Below, one piece after another: positions 9,013 to 18,117 of a stretch of DNA of 64,000 nt. How positions within the stretch are numbered: position 1 is the stretch's first letter; each line of letters begins with the position of its first letter. The translations under genes and the position numbers were made by a program. The stretch comes from Oscillospiraceae bacterium (GTDB taxonomy: Bacteria > Bacillota > Clostridia > Oscillospirales > Ruminococcaceae), in contig CP107210.1 of NCBI GenBank assembly GCA_025757985.1, positions 2,046,001-2,110,000 of the forward strand, in the 5' to 3' direction. The notes below the pieces were generated by a model. It was not told the DNA's origin. It saw only the letters and a program-made list of their open reading frames with translations, and ran no database searches.

Positions 9013-9518
9013 AAAACATCCGTCTTGGCGATGTTCTGATCGAGTTCGGCTACATCACGGCCGAGCAGCTCAACGCCGCCCTTGCCTACCAGAAGGAGCA
9101 CCGCGACCTGCGTGTCGGCCAGGCACTGCAGGAGCTGGGCTATGTCAACGAGCGGCAGGTCCTGGAGGCCCTTGCCAAGCGCCTGCAGATCCGCATGATC
9201 GACATTGAGCATACCAACGTTGATGTGACGGCGGTTGAGAAGGTCCCGCAGGAGCTGGCGCAGAAATATGACATGCTGCCCATCGCGCAGAGCGGCCATA
9301 CGCTGACCATCGCCGCCAACGACCCGCTGAACTACTACGCCATCGAGGACATCCGCCAGCTGACCGCCATGGAGCCGGAGATCGTGCTGGCCGAGCTGGA
9401 GCCGCTGCGCCCGCCGTCCGCTACTATTACGCCGAGGTCAGCGCCCGCAAGGCAGCCCGCAGCGCCAACAACAGCGATATGGCCGCCGCGCAGACCGAGG
9501 ACCTCGCCATCGACATGA
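9009..9518 (+). CDS. pilB: PilB extension ATPase, N-terminal fragment (frameshifted)
   Basis: Residues 1-137 are a typical GspE/PilB N-terminal domain, starting KNIRLGDVLIEFGYITAEQL and containing the QELGYVNERQ and IAANDPLNYYAIEDIRQ segments. From about position 9410 this frame turns into Pro/Ser/Arg-rich sequence unlike the family, while the family continuation (VRYYYAEVSARKAARS) appears in another frame. Inserting one base near 9405-9412, inside the GCGCCCGCCG stretch, would restore one continuous PilB. The last 30 or so residues of this frame are therefore not genuine. The gene is either a true frameshift mutant, phase-variable or an assembly error. Confidence 0.85.
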   Translation: MKNIRLGDVLIEFGYITAEQLNAALAYQKEHRDLRVGQALQELGYVNERQVLEALAKRLQIRMIDIEHTNVDVTAVEKVPQELAQKYDMLPIAQSGHTLTIAANDPLNYYAIEDIRQLTAMEPEIVLAELEPLRPPSATITPRSAPARQPAAPTTAIWPPRRPRTSPST

Positions 9519-10696
9519 CCGCCGAGGGCGGCGATCTGGACGCGCCGATCATCCGCCTGCTGAACAGCCTTGTGCAGCGTGCCGTGACGACCACCGCCTC
9601 GGATATCCACATTGAGCCGTTTGAGGGCGAGACAAAGGTCCGTATGCGCATTGACGGCGTCATCATCGACTATGTGACGCTGCAGCGCGCTTTGCATCAG
9701 CCGCTCATCGCCCGCATCAAGATCATGTCCAACCTTGACATTGCCGAGCACCGCATCCCGCAGGACGGGCATTTCCGCGCCCGGCTTGAGACCGGCCCCG
9801 ATGTCAACGTCCGTGTCTCGATCCTGCCGACCGTCTTTGGCGAGAAGGCCGTGCTGCGTATCCTGTCCAGCAACACCTACATTAAAAATGCCAACCACTT
9901 CGGCATGAACGATGAGACCTACCGGCGGTTTTTGCCGCTGCTCAACCGCCCCAACGGCATCGTCTACCTGACCGGGCCGACAGGCTCCGGCAAGACGACA
10001 ACGCTCTACATGGTCCTGCAGACCATCGCCGAGCGGCAGGTCAATGTCTCGACGATCGAGGACCCTGTCGAGCGCAATCTGGCCCGCATCAACCAGACGC
10101 AGGTCAACAACATTGCGGGCCTGACCTTTGAGAGCGGCCTGCGCGCCCTGCTGCGCCAGGATCCCGATGTCATCATGGTCGGCGAGACCCGCGATGCCGA
10201 GACGGCATCTATCTCGGTCCGTGCGGCCATCACGGGCCACATGGTCTTTTCGACGCTGCACACAAATGACGCGCTCTCCTCCATCGTCCGCCTTGAGGAT
10301 ATGGGCGTGGAGCGGTACATGATCGCCAACTCGGTGGCCGGTCTGGTCGCCCAGCGCCTGATGCGCCGGGTCTGCCCCCACTGCGCCCGGCAGATGCCCG
10401 TCACCGAGGAGGAGCGCGCCTATCTCGGCCCCGACATTCCCTTTGTGCGGCGCGGCAGCGGCTGCACCCAGTGCAACGGCACCGGCTACCGCGGCCGCGT
10501 GGCGATCCACGAGCTGGTCATCATCAACCGCGAGCTGCGCGAGCTGATCTCCGCCGGAGCCACGCAGGAGGAGCTGACCGATGCCGCCCGCCGCAATCAG
10601 GGCATGACCAGCCTGCGCGAGGCCGCCCTGCAGCTTGTGCGCGAGGGCGAGACCACCCCGGAAGAGCTGCTGAAGATCACCTTCTATGAGGAATAA
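9479..10696 (+). CDS. pilB: PilB extension ATPase, catalytic part (frameshifted from upstream fragment)
   Basis: This is the ATPase core that powers pilus extension. It shows Walker A GPTGSGKTTT, an Asp box and Walker B-like DPDVIMVGETRD, and the His box HMVFSTLHTNDALSS. A C-terminal zinc motif has two CxxC pairs (CPHC and CTQC, the latter before NGTGYRGR), which separates PilB from PilT. The family-like sequence begins upstream of the first ATG of this frame, at about 9413, and joins the end of the 9009 fragment after a one-base shift. All catalytic motifs are intact, so a corrected reading would give a normal enzyme of about 560 residues. Confidence 0.9.
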   Translation: MAAAQTEDLAIDMTAEGGDLDAPIIRLLNSLVQRAVTTTASDIHIEPFEGETKVRMRIDGVIIDYVTLQRALHQPLIARIKIMSNLDIAEHRIPQDGHFRARLETGPDVNVRVSILPTVFGEKAVLRILSSNTYIKNANHFGMNDETYRRFLPLLNRPNGIVYLTGPTGSGKTTTLYMVLQTIAERQVNVSTIEDPVERNLARINQTQVNNIAGLTFESGLRALLRQDPDVIMVGETRDAETASISVRAAITGHMVFSTLHTNDALSSIVRLEDMGVERYMIANSVAGLVAQRLMRRVCPHCARQMPVTEEERAYLGPDIPFVRRGSGCTQCNGTGYRGRVAIHELVIINRELRELISAGATQEELTDAARRNQGMTSLREAALQLVREGETTPEELLKITFYEE

Positions 10697-10760
10697 GGGG
10701 AACGGGTGCTGATGGCAGCGCTCTCTCCGGCTCCTCTTTCTCGAAAATGAGGTATGTCCC

Positions 10761-11810
10761 ATGCAAATCCATGAACTCACCGCGCTGGCGCGGCAGATGA
10801 AAGCCAGCGACATCCATCTCTCCGAGGGGCTGCCCCTGATGTTCCGGGTGGACGGGCGGCTGATGCAGCCCCCCGTGCAGATGAGCGCTGACGAGACCCG
10901 CTCCCTGATCCTTGGGCTGATGGATGAGGCGCACCGCGAGGCCATCCTTACCGAGCGGATCGATGCCGATTTTGCGCTGGTCGCGCCGGACGGCACCCGC
11001 AGCCGCGTGAATGTCTTTTTCCAGCAGGGGCAGGCTGCGGCCACGCTGCGCCTGCTCAACGATGCCATCCCCACGCTGGCAGAGCTGTCGATGCCGCCCG
11101 TGCTGACAAAGCTGGCGGACGAGCCGCGCGGTCTGATCCTTGTCACCGGCCCTACCGGCAGCGGCAAGTCCACCACGCTGGCCGCGATGATCGACCATAT
11201 CAACGAGACCCGCAGCGACCACATCATCACGATCGAGGATCCCATCGAGTATGTCTATCAGGGCAGGCAGGCGCTCATCCACCAGCGCGAGGTCGGCGCG
11301 GATGCGCGCAGCTTTGCCTCGGCGCTGCGCAGCGCCCTGCGCGAGGACCCTGATGTCATTCTGGTCGGCGAGATGCGCGATTATGAGACGATCTCCGCCG
11401 CCGTCACCGCCGCCGAGACCGGCCATCTGGTCCTCAGCACGCTGCACACGATCGGCGCAGCCCAGACCATTGACCGCATTATTGATGTCTGCCCCGCCGG
11501 TGCGCAGAACCAGATCCGCGGCCAGCTGGCCGCCGTGCTGCGCGGCGTCATCACCCAGCAGCTTCTGCCGCTGGCCGGGGGCAAGGGCCGCTGCGCCGCG
11601 ACCGAGATTTTGGTCGGCACCGATGCCGTGGCAAACCTCATCCGTGAGGGCAAGTGCTACCAGATCCCAAGCATCCTGCAGTCCGGTGCCGCACTGGGCA
11701 TGCACAGCCTGAACGCCGATCTGGCGCGCCTTGTCAGTATGGGCCGCATCACCCGCGAGGCCGCCGAGCGCTGCGCCACCGACAAGAGCGATCTGCAAAA
11801 TTATTTATAA
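10761..11810 (+). CDS. pilT: Pilus retraction ATPase PilT
   Basis: PilT is the hexameric motor that depolymerises the pilus and drives twitching and DNA uptake. The 349-residue sequence has the PilT N-terminal domain (MKASDIHLSEGLPLMFRVDG), Walker A GPTGSGKSTTLA, Walker B-like DPDVILVGEMRD and His box HLVLSTLHTIGAAQTIDR. It lacks the CxxC zinc pairs seen in PilB, and its length is typical. It is the last gene of the operon, followed by a strong terminator. An intact retraction ATPase implies a dynamic pilus if the extension ATPase is functional. Confidence 0.93.
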   Translation: MQIHELTALARQMKASDIHLSEGLPLMFRVDGRLMQPPVQMSADETRSLILGLMDEAHREAILTERIDADFALVAPDGTRSRVNVFFQQGQAAATLRLLNDAIPTLAELSMPPVLTKLADEPRGLILVTGPTGSGKSTTLAAMIDHINETRSDHIITIEDPIEYVYQGRQALIHQREVGADARSFASALRSALREDPDVILVGEMRDYETISAAVTAAETGHLVLSTLHTIGAAQTIDRIIDVCPAGAQNQIRGQLAAVLRGVITQQLLPLAGGKGRCAATEILVGTDAVANLIREGKCYQIPSILQSGAALGMHSLNADLARLVSMGRITREAAERCATDKSDLQNYL

Positions 11811-11823
11811 GCAAAATAAAAAA

Positions 11824-11863
11824 GGGTATCTGCCGTTCATGCGACAGATACCCCTTCTTTTTT
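11824..11863 (+). terminator. Terminator of the pilus operon
   Basis: GGGTATCTG and its complement CAGATACCC pair around a short loop (11824-11853) and are followed by a T-rich run, 14 bases after the pilT stop. Confidence 0.85.
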
Positions 11864-11888
11864 ACCGACTCGCAGGTTCACGTTGTCA

Positions 11889-12037
11889 GCCTTCCCCCTT
11901 GGGGGAAGGTGCCCGAGGCCCCGCCCGAGGGCGGATGAGGGGCAGCCCTTCGGTGATTCCCCGTTCGCGCTCTGCTTTTCGCAAGCTCATCCCTCATCCG
12001 GCCCTGCGGGGCCACCTTCCCCCACTTGGGGGAAGGC
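11889..12037. repeat. Palindromic intergenic repeat, family A (full copy)
   Basis: The element begins GCCTTCCCCC, contains GGATGAGGGG, and returns in inverted orientation to end GGGGGAAGGC. Related full or half copies lie at 19160, 20151 and 23591. It resembles large REP/MITE-like host repeats. It sits between the pilT terminator and the 3-prime end of the phage module. Confidence 0.75.
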
Positions 12038-12091
12038 AAAGTTGCCGCCCATTCACGGGCAAAGCCCCTCCGGCCATCGCCGCCGCGCACC

Positions 12092-12535
12092 TCACTTTTC
12101 TGCCCCTTCCTTCCCCTCGGCCAAAAGCTTTACCAACCATGTGGGCACCGGCGCGCCCATGGCGGCGGCGTTCTCGGCAATGCTGCCCAGCTCCGTAAAA
12201 ATATACCATACCAGCACCACGGGCAGCACCACGCCGTTCGGCTGCAGCCCCAGCCCCGGCAGGTTGGCAACCGCCATGCCCAGCACGCCGTCGGTCAGGG
12301 CGCTTACCAGCACCACAACGACCATACCGGCCTTGTGCCAGATACCGGCGCGGGCCGCCGCGCTCGACCACTGCCCCCGGCAGGCCGCCGCCGCGCTGCC
12401 GCTGGCCCAGTCCAGCGCCATACAGGCACCCCACGCCAGCACCAGCCAGCCCAGCCAGCCGAACACCGCCGTAAAGGCCCCGCAGGCTGCCGCCACCGCT
12501 GCCTTGCTGCACTGCAGCAGGTTTCTCTTTTCCAT
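12092..12535 (-). CDS. Phage holin (toxin secretion / lysis holin type)
   Basis: A small membrane protein of 147 residues with three to four hydrophobic segments (about 10-45, 65-90 and 95-120) and a charged C-terminal tail ending KLLAEGKEGAEK. This matches phage holins of the Gram-positive holin_4 type, which form membrane holes that release the endolysin. The ATG at 12535 overlaps the endolysin stop as TGATG and has GGAGG seven bases upstream. An ATG three bases earlier is also possible. It is the last gene of the phage late operon, in the usual place next to the lytic enzyme. Confidence 0.8.
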   Translation of the reverse strand: MEKRNLLQCSKAAVAAACGAFTAVFGWLGWLVLAWGACMALDWASGSAAAACRGQWSSAAARAGIWHKAGMVVVVLVSALTDGVLGMAVANLPGLGLQPNGVVLPVVLVWYIFTELGSIAENAAAMGAPVPTWLVKLLAEGKEGAEK

Positions 12536-13158
12536 CATGTATCCTCCCATCTGCTCTTGTACAGGCCCGCCTGCACCAATCCGCGCTGCCGGCAGAGCGC
12601 AAGCACCGCATCGGCGTCACCCTGCGTCACCGGCCCGACTGTGATAAGCTGGCGCTTTTCCGCGCCGCCGTACACGCCCGGCGCGTTGGCGCACCCGGCG
12701 TAGGCGGTCGGGTCCAGCCCTGTGCCGTTTGCTGCAGCGCGCACCTCAAAATGGCAGTGCGGGTAGGGCGGGTCGGCCAGCGCCGCATTGCCGGTATTGC
12801 CCATAACGCCCAGCGCGTCCCCGCTGGCCACCCGCTGCCCGGCCTTGACCAGCAGCCGTGCGCAGTGGGCAAAGTAGAGAAAATTCACCGCATCCGGGGT
12901 CTGCGCGCGGTCAAGCTGCACACAGACATACCAGCCCCACTCCCAGGTCCTGTTTTGGCGGTCGGTCACGATGCGCGCCCGCGTCACCCGCCCGGTGATC
13001 TGCTTTCCTTTATAATAGGGCATCCGCACGGTCGTATCGTCCAGCCCCACCAGATCCAGACCGCCGTGCCACACACGGCCGCCGCCCCGTGTGAACCCAA
13101 AGCAGGCGTAGGGGTAGGCGATCCGGGTGCGCCCTGCAAAGATACCGCTCTGCCTCAT
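12535..13158 (-). CDS. Phage endolysin, M23 family metallopeptidase
   Basis: This 207-residue protein contains a LytM/M23 zinc peptidase core with the HGGLDLVG motif (metal-binding His and Asp) near residue 31 and HCHFEV near residue 138. Between them is the conserved surface VKAGQRVASGDALGVMGNTGNA typical of the fold. M23 enzymes cut peptide cross-bridges in peptidoglycan. The C-terminal part (about residues 165-207) may be a small binding domain. There is no signal peptide, so export would depend on the adjacent holin. It could alternatively act as a tail-associated lysin, but its position beside the holin favours lysis. Confidence 0.85.
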   Translation of the reverse strand: MRQSGIFAGRTRIAYPYACFGFTRGGGRVWHGGLDLVGLDDTTVRMPYYKGKQITGRVTRARIVTDRQNRTWEWGWYVCVQLDRAQTPDAVNFLYFAHCARLLVKAGQRVASGDALGVMGNTGNAALADPPYPHCHFEVRAAANGTGLDPTAYAGCANAPGVYGGAEKRQLITVGPVTQGDADAVLALCRQRGLVQAGLYKSRWEDT

Positions 13159-13162
13159 GCCG

Positions 13163-14614
13163 TCACGCCCCCCTGCGCAGTGTGTAGATGACCTTCATCG
13201 TCTTGTCGGCGGTCTTTTCCACCGCCTTCGGCAGGTCGTTGATGGTCGCCAGATAGTTTGCGCGCAGCACCCGCATGGTGCGCATACGGCTGTCGCTGTA
13301 GTAGCGGCGCAGCGGCGTCACCGGCTCGCCCAGCACCGGCACCATGGCGGCAAAGCCGGTAGTCGTGGTATCGTAGCCCGCTGCCTCGCAGGAGAACAGC
13401 TCGTTTTTCTCGGTGTTCAGCACCACGCCGCGGGTGCGGTAATAGCAGTAAAGCCGCCCGTCATGTGCATCGCTGAGGTATTGCAGGGTATCGCCGTGCA
13501 TCGTGACGGCCTGCACATCGGTCGGGTCCGCCAGCGGAAAGCGGTAGATCTGATAGGTCGAGGGCGCTGTCATGTACAGGCTGCCGCCGTAGACCGTGCC
13601 GTTCAGCGGTGTCGACTTTGCCTCGCTGACAGCGGCGCGCAGCGCACCGCCGGTGTTGTTGGGGACGGTGTAATCTCTGGCCGCCAGCGTTTTGCGGTCA
13701 TACTCCCGCACCCGGATGCTGCCGCCCGCCGCGATGGTGCTGCCCTCCGGTGCTGCGATAAGGTAGAGCTTGTCCGCCTCGGCGTCAAAGCAGAGGCGGC
13801 AGTACCGGCCCGCATTGCCGGATACCGACTGCAAAAAGCCGGAAATATCCACCGTATCTATCGAGATAAGGCTGTCCCAGCCGCCCTGCGTATCGCGCCG
13901 GAAAAGATCCAGCGTCCTTAGCCCAAGGCAGTGGCGGCGCAGCTCCAGCACACCGCGGGCGGTGTCCACCCTGCCCGCCAGCGCTTCATCAGCCGCCGGG
14001 TCCGCATAGAGCAGCACCCCGCGCTCGCCCGTGGGGTAGCAATCCTTGGCCAGCAGCCCGGTCAGCAGCTGGTCGCCGCCCAGCGCCCCGCCGAAGCTCA
14101 GCCGGCCGGCCATCACAGGGGAAGCATTGGGCGCATCGATCATCTCGGAATAGTACGCGCCCTGCGGCTGGGTCAGGCAGACTGACTGTATGATGCCGTT
14201 GCCCTGATTGGTGGCAAACTCATAGACATAGGTCATCGTGCCGCCCGCCGGGTCCAGCTTTGTCTCGGTCAGGTTGGCGCTGCCGCGGGTCGTGTTGGTC
14301 GTTGCATTGACAAGACCGGCGATCGCCGTGCCCGTGATGCCTGCCGCCGCCGGGGCAAACCGCGTTGCCGGGTCTGCGCCGAGGGGGCTGTCATACAGGA
14401 GCAGCCCGCCGTAGAACATCGTGACAAGGTCCTTCGGCGCGTTGGGGTCGTCCTGCTGGCCGCGCCAGAGCAGCATCGCCTTGTTCAGGCTGCCGCCGTA
14501 GCCGTTGAAGATCTCCCCCACCGCGTTGGTGATGATGTTGTCCTTCTCGACCACCTCCACCGCACCGGTGTGTATGTCGGTCAGCTCCAGCCGTGTATGG
14601 CCGTGCAGTCTCAT
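13163..14614 (-). CDS. Phage distal tail / receptor-binding-like protein
   Basis: This 483-residue protein starts MRLHGHTRLELTDIHTGAV, followed by a domain with VEKDNIITNAVGEIFNGYGGSLNKAMLLWRG. The rest is beta-rich with repeated propeller-like strands (for example RLYCYYRTRGVVLNTEKNELFSC, kept here in part). The start of the sequence resembles N-terminal anchoring modules seen in clostridial prophage tail proteins. It overlaps the preceding baseplate gene by four bases (ATGA) and precedes the lysis genes, the usual place of the receptor-binding or tail-fibre protein. Host-binding function is inferred from position. No enzymatic motif was seen. Confidence 0.6.
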   Translation of the reverse strand: MRLHGHTRLELTDIHTGAVEVVEKDNIITNAVGEIFNGYGGSLNKAMLLWRGQQDDPNAPKDLVTMFYGGLLLYDSPLGADPATRFAPAAAGITGTAIAGLVNATTNTTRGSANLTETKLDPAGGTMTYVYEFATNQGNGIIQSVCLTQPQGAYYSEMIDAPNASPVMAGRLSFGGALGGDQLLTGLLAKDCYPTGERGVLLYADPAADEALAGRVDTARGVLELRRHCLGLRTLDLFRRDTQGGWDSLISIDTVDISGFLQSVSGNAGRYCRLCFDAEADKLYLIAAPEGSTIAAGGSIRVREYDRKTLAARDYTVPNNTGGALRAAVSEAKSTPLNGTVYGGSLYMTAPSTYQIYRFPLADPTDVQAVTMHGDTLQYLSDAHDGRLYCYYRTRGVVLNTEKNELFSCEAAGYDTTTTGFAAMVPVLGEPVTPLRRYYSDSRMRTMRVLRANYLATINDLPKAVEKTADKTMKVIYTLRRGA

Positions 14615-16236
14615 TTCGGTTCCTCCTTCGTTATCTCGGCGCCGCCGTCCTGCAGGGGGCCCAGCACCAGCGTGCGGGGCGTCAGGCGCACCGGCGCGAC
14701 CAGTTCCTCACATTCCAGCAGGCCGTTCCACGGCGTCTCCCCCGCCATGCCCTGCCCGGTCACGGTGGCCTTGATGCCGTACTGCGCCACCCGCACCGTG
14801 CCGCCGCTGCAGACCAGCCGTACCGACAGCCGCTTGACGGTGTTTGCCTCGACATTTGCAAACGGGTAAAAAAGCGCCAGCGTGTGGGGGCCTGCCTCCA
14901 TCCGCTGCTGCGGCGCAAAATTTTCGATCTGCTGATCGTTCAGGTAGTAATGCACGCTCAGGGTCAGCGCCGCATCGTCCGGCTCAGCGTCCGCTGTCAG
15001 CTGCGCAAGGAAGATCGCGCTCGTATCCTCGATCGCCGCAAAGGAGATCGTGACCGCCGGCACCTCCGCCGTGCGCACGGTCAGTGCCGCCGCGTTTGTA
15101 AAGCTGTAGTAGGTCAGCCGCTTGCTCTCGGCGCTGTTCTGCAGGCGGCGCAGCGTGCGCTCGGTCGCGCCGTCCCCGGCCCCGGTCAGATAGGGGTTGC
15201 GCCCCACGCTTTTAAGGGTCTGCCGCCCGCGGTACCGCCATACAAAATGCGTGACCAGCATCTCGGGGGCGCTGCCGTCCGCGCGCGGCAGGGCAATGCG
15301 GTCCCCCGGCTCAAACGCCGGGTCGCCGGGCATCGTCACAGTGGCCGGGGTGTAGTCAAGCTTTTGCAGCACCGCAAACAGATGCTCAGCGATCTGCGCG
15401 CGTATCTCGGGCAGGCCCTTCTCCGCCAGCGGCATCTCGGTGATCGTCATGGTCAGGCCGCTGTCCTGCTCGTTCCCTGCCGCAAACCGGCCGTTGGCTG
15501 TCTCAATGCTCAGCGCCGCATAGTGGCAGCGCAGGTCTGAGATGCCGGCCTCACTGCGGTCCCCGGGGCCGAGTGCCGCGCACGCCGCTGCCGCAAAGGG
15601 GCGTATGACGAGCCGCCCGGCCCGGTCTGCCGCCGCAAAGCCGCCCACCAGCTGCGCCACCGCCGATGCACAATCCCGCCAGCTTTTCAGGCCATCCGCC
15701 GGGCCGATCTGGCAGACAAGGGCAGCGTTCTCGTTGAGCGCGGCCACCTCCCCGGCCGTCTGGCCCAGCGTCAGGCCGCAGGCATCGGCGATTTGGCCAA
15801 GCAGCTCATATGCCGTGCCCTGCAGCACGGTGCCGTCATAGCGGCGCTGCAGCGCCAGCAGATTGTCATACGCCTTGATGCTGACATACAGCGCCCTGCG
15901 CTCGGCCTCCGCCACGGTATAGCTGCCGAGCGGGACCTCCTCCCACTGGCCGTCCGGCAGCTGCAGCCCGTAGGCAAGGCAGAGCCTTGCGCCGTAAAAG
16001 GCATGGCGGCTCAGCGCCGTGCGCAGGTTGAGCGCCGCCTGCCCGAGGTAAGCGCAGCCGAAGGTCAGTTCCTCCCCCGTGACGCACTGGTTGTCGAGGG
16101 TCAGCGACCCGCTCATAAGCTCGGCCGCCGTCAGCGGCAGCACGGTGCCGTCCGTCAGGGTCAGCGTGCCTGTCACCCGGTCGGTGCGGGTGCGTGCCCG
16201 TATGGCGGCCTTGTAGGCTTCCGATACCGGATACAT
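14611..16236 (-). CDS. Phage minor structural / baseplate protein
   Basis: A 541-residue protein beginning MYPVSEAYKAAIRARTRTD, a typical opening for clostridial prophage tail proteins that follow the distal tail protein. The N-terminal half (about 1-330) looks like a gpD/Tal-type baseplate hub fold, including AYDNLLALQRRYDGTV and FEPGDRIALPRADG. The C-terminal half is a beta-rich extension. No peptidase motif was recognised. The start has a good AGGAGG site eight bases upstream. Neighbours are a small tail protein and the putative receptor-binding protein. Confidence 0.65.
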   Translation of the reverse strand: MYPVSEAYKAAIRARTRTDRVTGTLTLTDGTVLPLTAAELMSGSLTLDNQCVTGEELTFGCAYLGQAALNLRTALSRHAFYGARLCLAYGLQLPDGQWEEVPLGSYTVAEAERRALYVSIKAYDNLLALQRRYDGTVLQGTAYELLGQIADACGLTLGQTAGEVAALNENAALVCQIGPADGLKSWRDCASAVAQLVGGFAAADRAGRLVIRPFAAAACAALGPGDRSEAGISDLRCHYAALSIETANGRFAAGNEQDSGLTMTITEMPLAEKGLPEIRAQIAEHLFAVLQKLDYTPATVTMPGDPAFEPGDRIALPRADGSAPEMLVTHFVWRYRGRQTLKSVGRNPYLTGAGDGATERTLRRLQNSAESKRLTYYSFTNAAALTVRTAEVPAVTISFAAIEDTSAIFLAQLTADAEPDDAALTLSVHYYLNDQQIENFAPQQRMEAGPHTLALFYPFANVEANTVKRLSVRLVCSGGTVRVAQYGIKATVTGQGMAGETPWNGLLECEELVAPVRLTPRTLVLGPLQDGGAEITKEEPK

Positions 16237-16251
16237 CCGGATTCCCTCCTC

Positions 16252-16599
16252 TCAAAATTCGATCAGATGGACCGAGGCCGCCCAGACCGCCCTGCCGTCG
16301 CGGGCGGCCTTCAGGTCAGCCGTTCGGTCCCCGGCGTACATCCGGGCCGTGCGCATCTCGCCAAAGAAATACTGCACCTGCATACTGTCCGGGGCGGTCG
16401 CATTCAATACGGCGGCGCACTGCGCCGTGGTCAGGGCCTCCCAGCTGACGCTGATCTTGGCCACACCGCCGCGCACCCGTTCGCGCACCAGAACACCATC
16501 CTCCGTGCGGCCGGTGCCGCTGCTGTCCAGATCGGAAAGCTGCACCTTGTACGCACTGGGTGCGGGCAGCGCCGTGCCGTCAATGGTTAAGATTTCCAC
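16252..16599 (-). CDS. Small phage tail protein
   Basis: A 115-residue protein with a GTG start six bases after GGGAGG. It begins EILTIDGTALPAPSAYKVQL and contains a WEALTT segment and a C-terminal beta stretch (AVWAASVHLIEF). Proteins of this size and beginning are common between the tape measure and baseplate genes of clostridial siphoviral prophages, where they resemble distal-tail components. No precise function can be read from the sequence. Confidence 0.6.
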   Translation of the reverse strand: MEILTIDGTALPAPSAYKVQLSDLDSSGTGRTEDGVLVRERVRGGVAKISVSWEALTTAQCAAVLNATAPDSMQVQYFFGEMRTARMYAGDRTADLKAARDGRAVWAASVHLIEF

Positions 16600-16602
16600 G
16601 CT

Positions 16603-18093
16603 TCACCTCCCGCCGCTGCGCAGTGCGCGGCGATTCTGACTGTTGGCGATGACGCTGTCGAGCAGCTCCTCGCCAATATAGATGTTGATGGGCTGGTCGC
16701 CGCCCTGTGCGCCGCCCTGCCAGGCGGCCAGCGTTTCCGCCAGCGCCTGCCGGATCGTGTCCAGCGGCGCCTCGATGTTCGTACCGCTGCGCTGGTCGCC
16801 CAGCATAGCCAAAAACTGGCGGTTCGGCGGTATGACCGCCCCCTGCGCCAGCGCCGGCACCGGCACGGCGGCGGCATAGCCCAGCCCGGGCAGGGCGGCC
16901 CGGGTGTTCAGCAGCTGCCCGGCACCGCCCAGCACGCCGCCTGCCGCCGCTTTGGCCTGCCCGATGGCCGACAGCAGCCCATTGATGGCCGCCGCGATGG
17001 CGCTGACCATGCCGCGCACGACCGCCAGAACCGTGCTGACCGCCGTCTGCACGATTGAAACGATGCGCCCCCACACGGCCGAGACGGTAGCCGCCATTGC
17101 GTTCCAGGCGGTGTCCCACGCGCCCCGCAGCACGGCGGTCAAAAAGTCTGCCAGCCCGCGCAGCACGGCCAGCAGGATCGTGATGCCGTCCGCCACGATG
17201 CCGGCCGCACCGGTCACGGCTGTACCCAGCACCGTGAACACCTCAACCGCCGCCGGGGCCAGCGCCGTCACAAGCCACTGCACGAACGGGGCCAGCACCG
17301 TGTTCCAGACCGTCAGCAGCAGCGTACCCACCGCGCCGAGGCAGGCAGTCAGCTCATTCCAGAGCGGCTGCAGGTGCGCAGCCCAGAGCGTATCCAGCAG
17401 CGCAAAAAGCTGCAGCAGCACCGGCTGCACCACCCCGGACCAGAGCGCCGACACAAGGCCCGCCACATTCTGCCAGCCCTCGGCCAGCCCGGCCAGAATG
17501 GGCTGCCCGTAGAGTGCCCATGCGTTCTGCAGCCCGGCCCAAAGCCCCTGCCAGACTGTGTCCAGCAGCGCCGCCGCAGGGGCAAGCACCGTTTCCAGCT
17601 CGGCCCAAAGCGGCTGCCAGACGCGCAGCACTGCCTCACGCAGGGCGTTCCACACGGTCTGCCATGCTGCAGCAAACGGCGCAAAAAAGCCGCTGAGATA
17701 CGCCCAGAAATCCGCCCAGATGCCGCGCAGGCTGTCCAGCACGGCCCGCCAGCCATCGGCCCAGTCCCTGCCGTCACTGCCTCTGGCGGTGCGGCGGGCC
17801 GTACCGGCGGCATTGCCCGCTGTGCGCCTTTCCTTTTCGGGCGCTGCAGCCTTCTGCGCCGCAGGGGCGGGCAGGCGGTTGATCTCGTCAAATTTTGCAA
17901 GGCTGCGGGTGGTTTTCACGCTCTGCACCGCGGTTGCCTGCAGTGCCGTGCGCAGCTCCTCCACGACCCTGCGGGCCTGCTGGCCCGCATCCCCCATGCT
18001 GCCCAGCGCCTGCGTGATGCCATCGAGCGCCGCCCGCAGGCTCCCCGCCGGGAGCTTGAGAGTCGAAAGCTCGTCAAATCGAATCGTTTGCGT
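16603..18093 (-). CDS. Phage tail tape measure protein (start codon ACG, non-canonical)
   Basis: This is a long helical, Ala/Trp/Leu-rich protein with periodic hydrophobic stretches (repeated W-x-A-L-like segments) and a conserved end containing INIYIGEELLDSVIANSQ, as in tape measure proteins that set siphoviral tail length. At about 496 residues it predicts a fairly short tail. The first ATG of the frame is at 17997, but it has no ribosome binding site. A strong AAGGAGG lies seven bases before an in-frame ACG at 18093, whose continuation QTIRFDELSTLKL looks like a normal N-terminus. I therefore place the start at this ACG, which is one transition away from ATG. Translation efficiency is uncertain. 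Confidence 0.7.
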   Translation of the reverse strand, partial: TQTIRFDELSTLKLPAGSLRAALDGITQALGSMGDAGQQARRVVEELRTALQATAVQSVKTTRSLAKFDEINRLPAPAAQKAAAPEKERRTAGNAAGTARRTARGSDGRDWADGWRAVLDSLRGIWADFWAYLSGFFAPFAAAWQTVWNALREAVLRVWQPLWAELETVLAPAAALLDTVWQGLWAGLQNAWALYGQPILAGLAEGWQNVAGLVSALWSGVVQPVLLQLFALLDTLWAAHLQPLWNELTACLGAVGTLLLTVWNTVLAPFVQWLVTALAPAAVEVFTVLGTAVTGAAGIVADGITILLAVLRGLADFLTAVLRGAWDTAWNAMAATVSAVWGRIVSIVQTAVSTVLAVVRGMVSAIAAAINGLLSAIGQAKAAAGGVLGGAGQLLNTRAALPGLGYAAAVPVPALAQGAVIPPNRQFLAMLGDQRSGTNIEAPLDTIRQALAETLAAWQGGAQGGDQPINIYIGEELLDSVIANSQNRRALRSGGR

Positions 18094-18117
18094 AGGTTTC
18101 CCTCCTTTTTTATCCGG

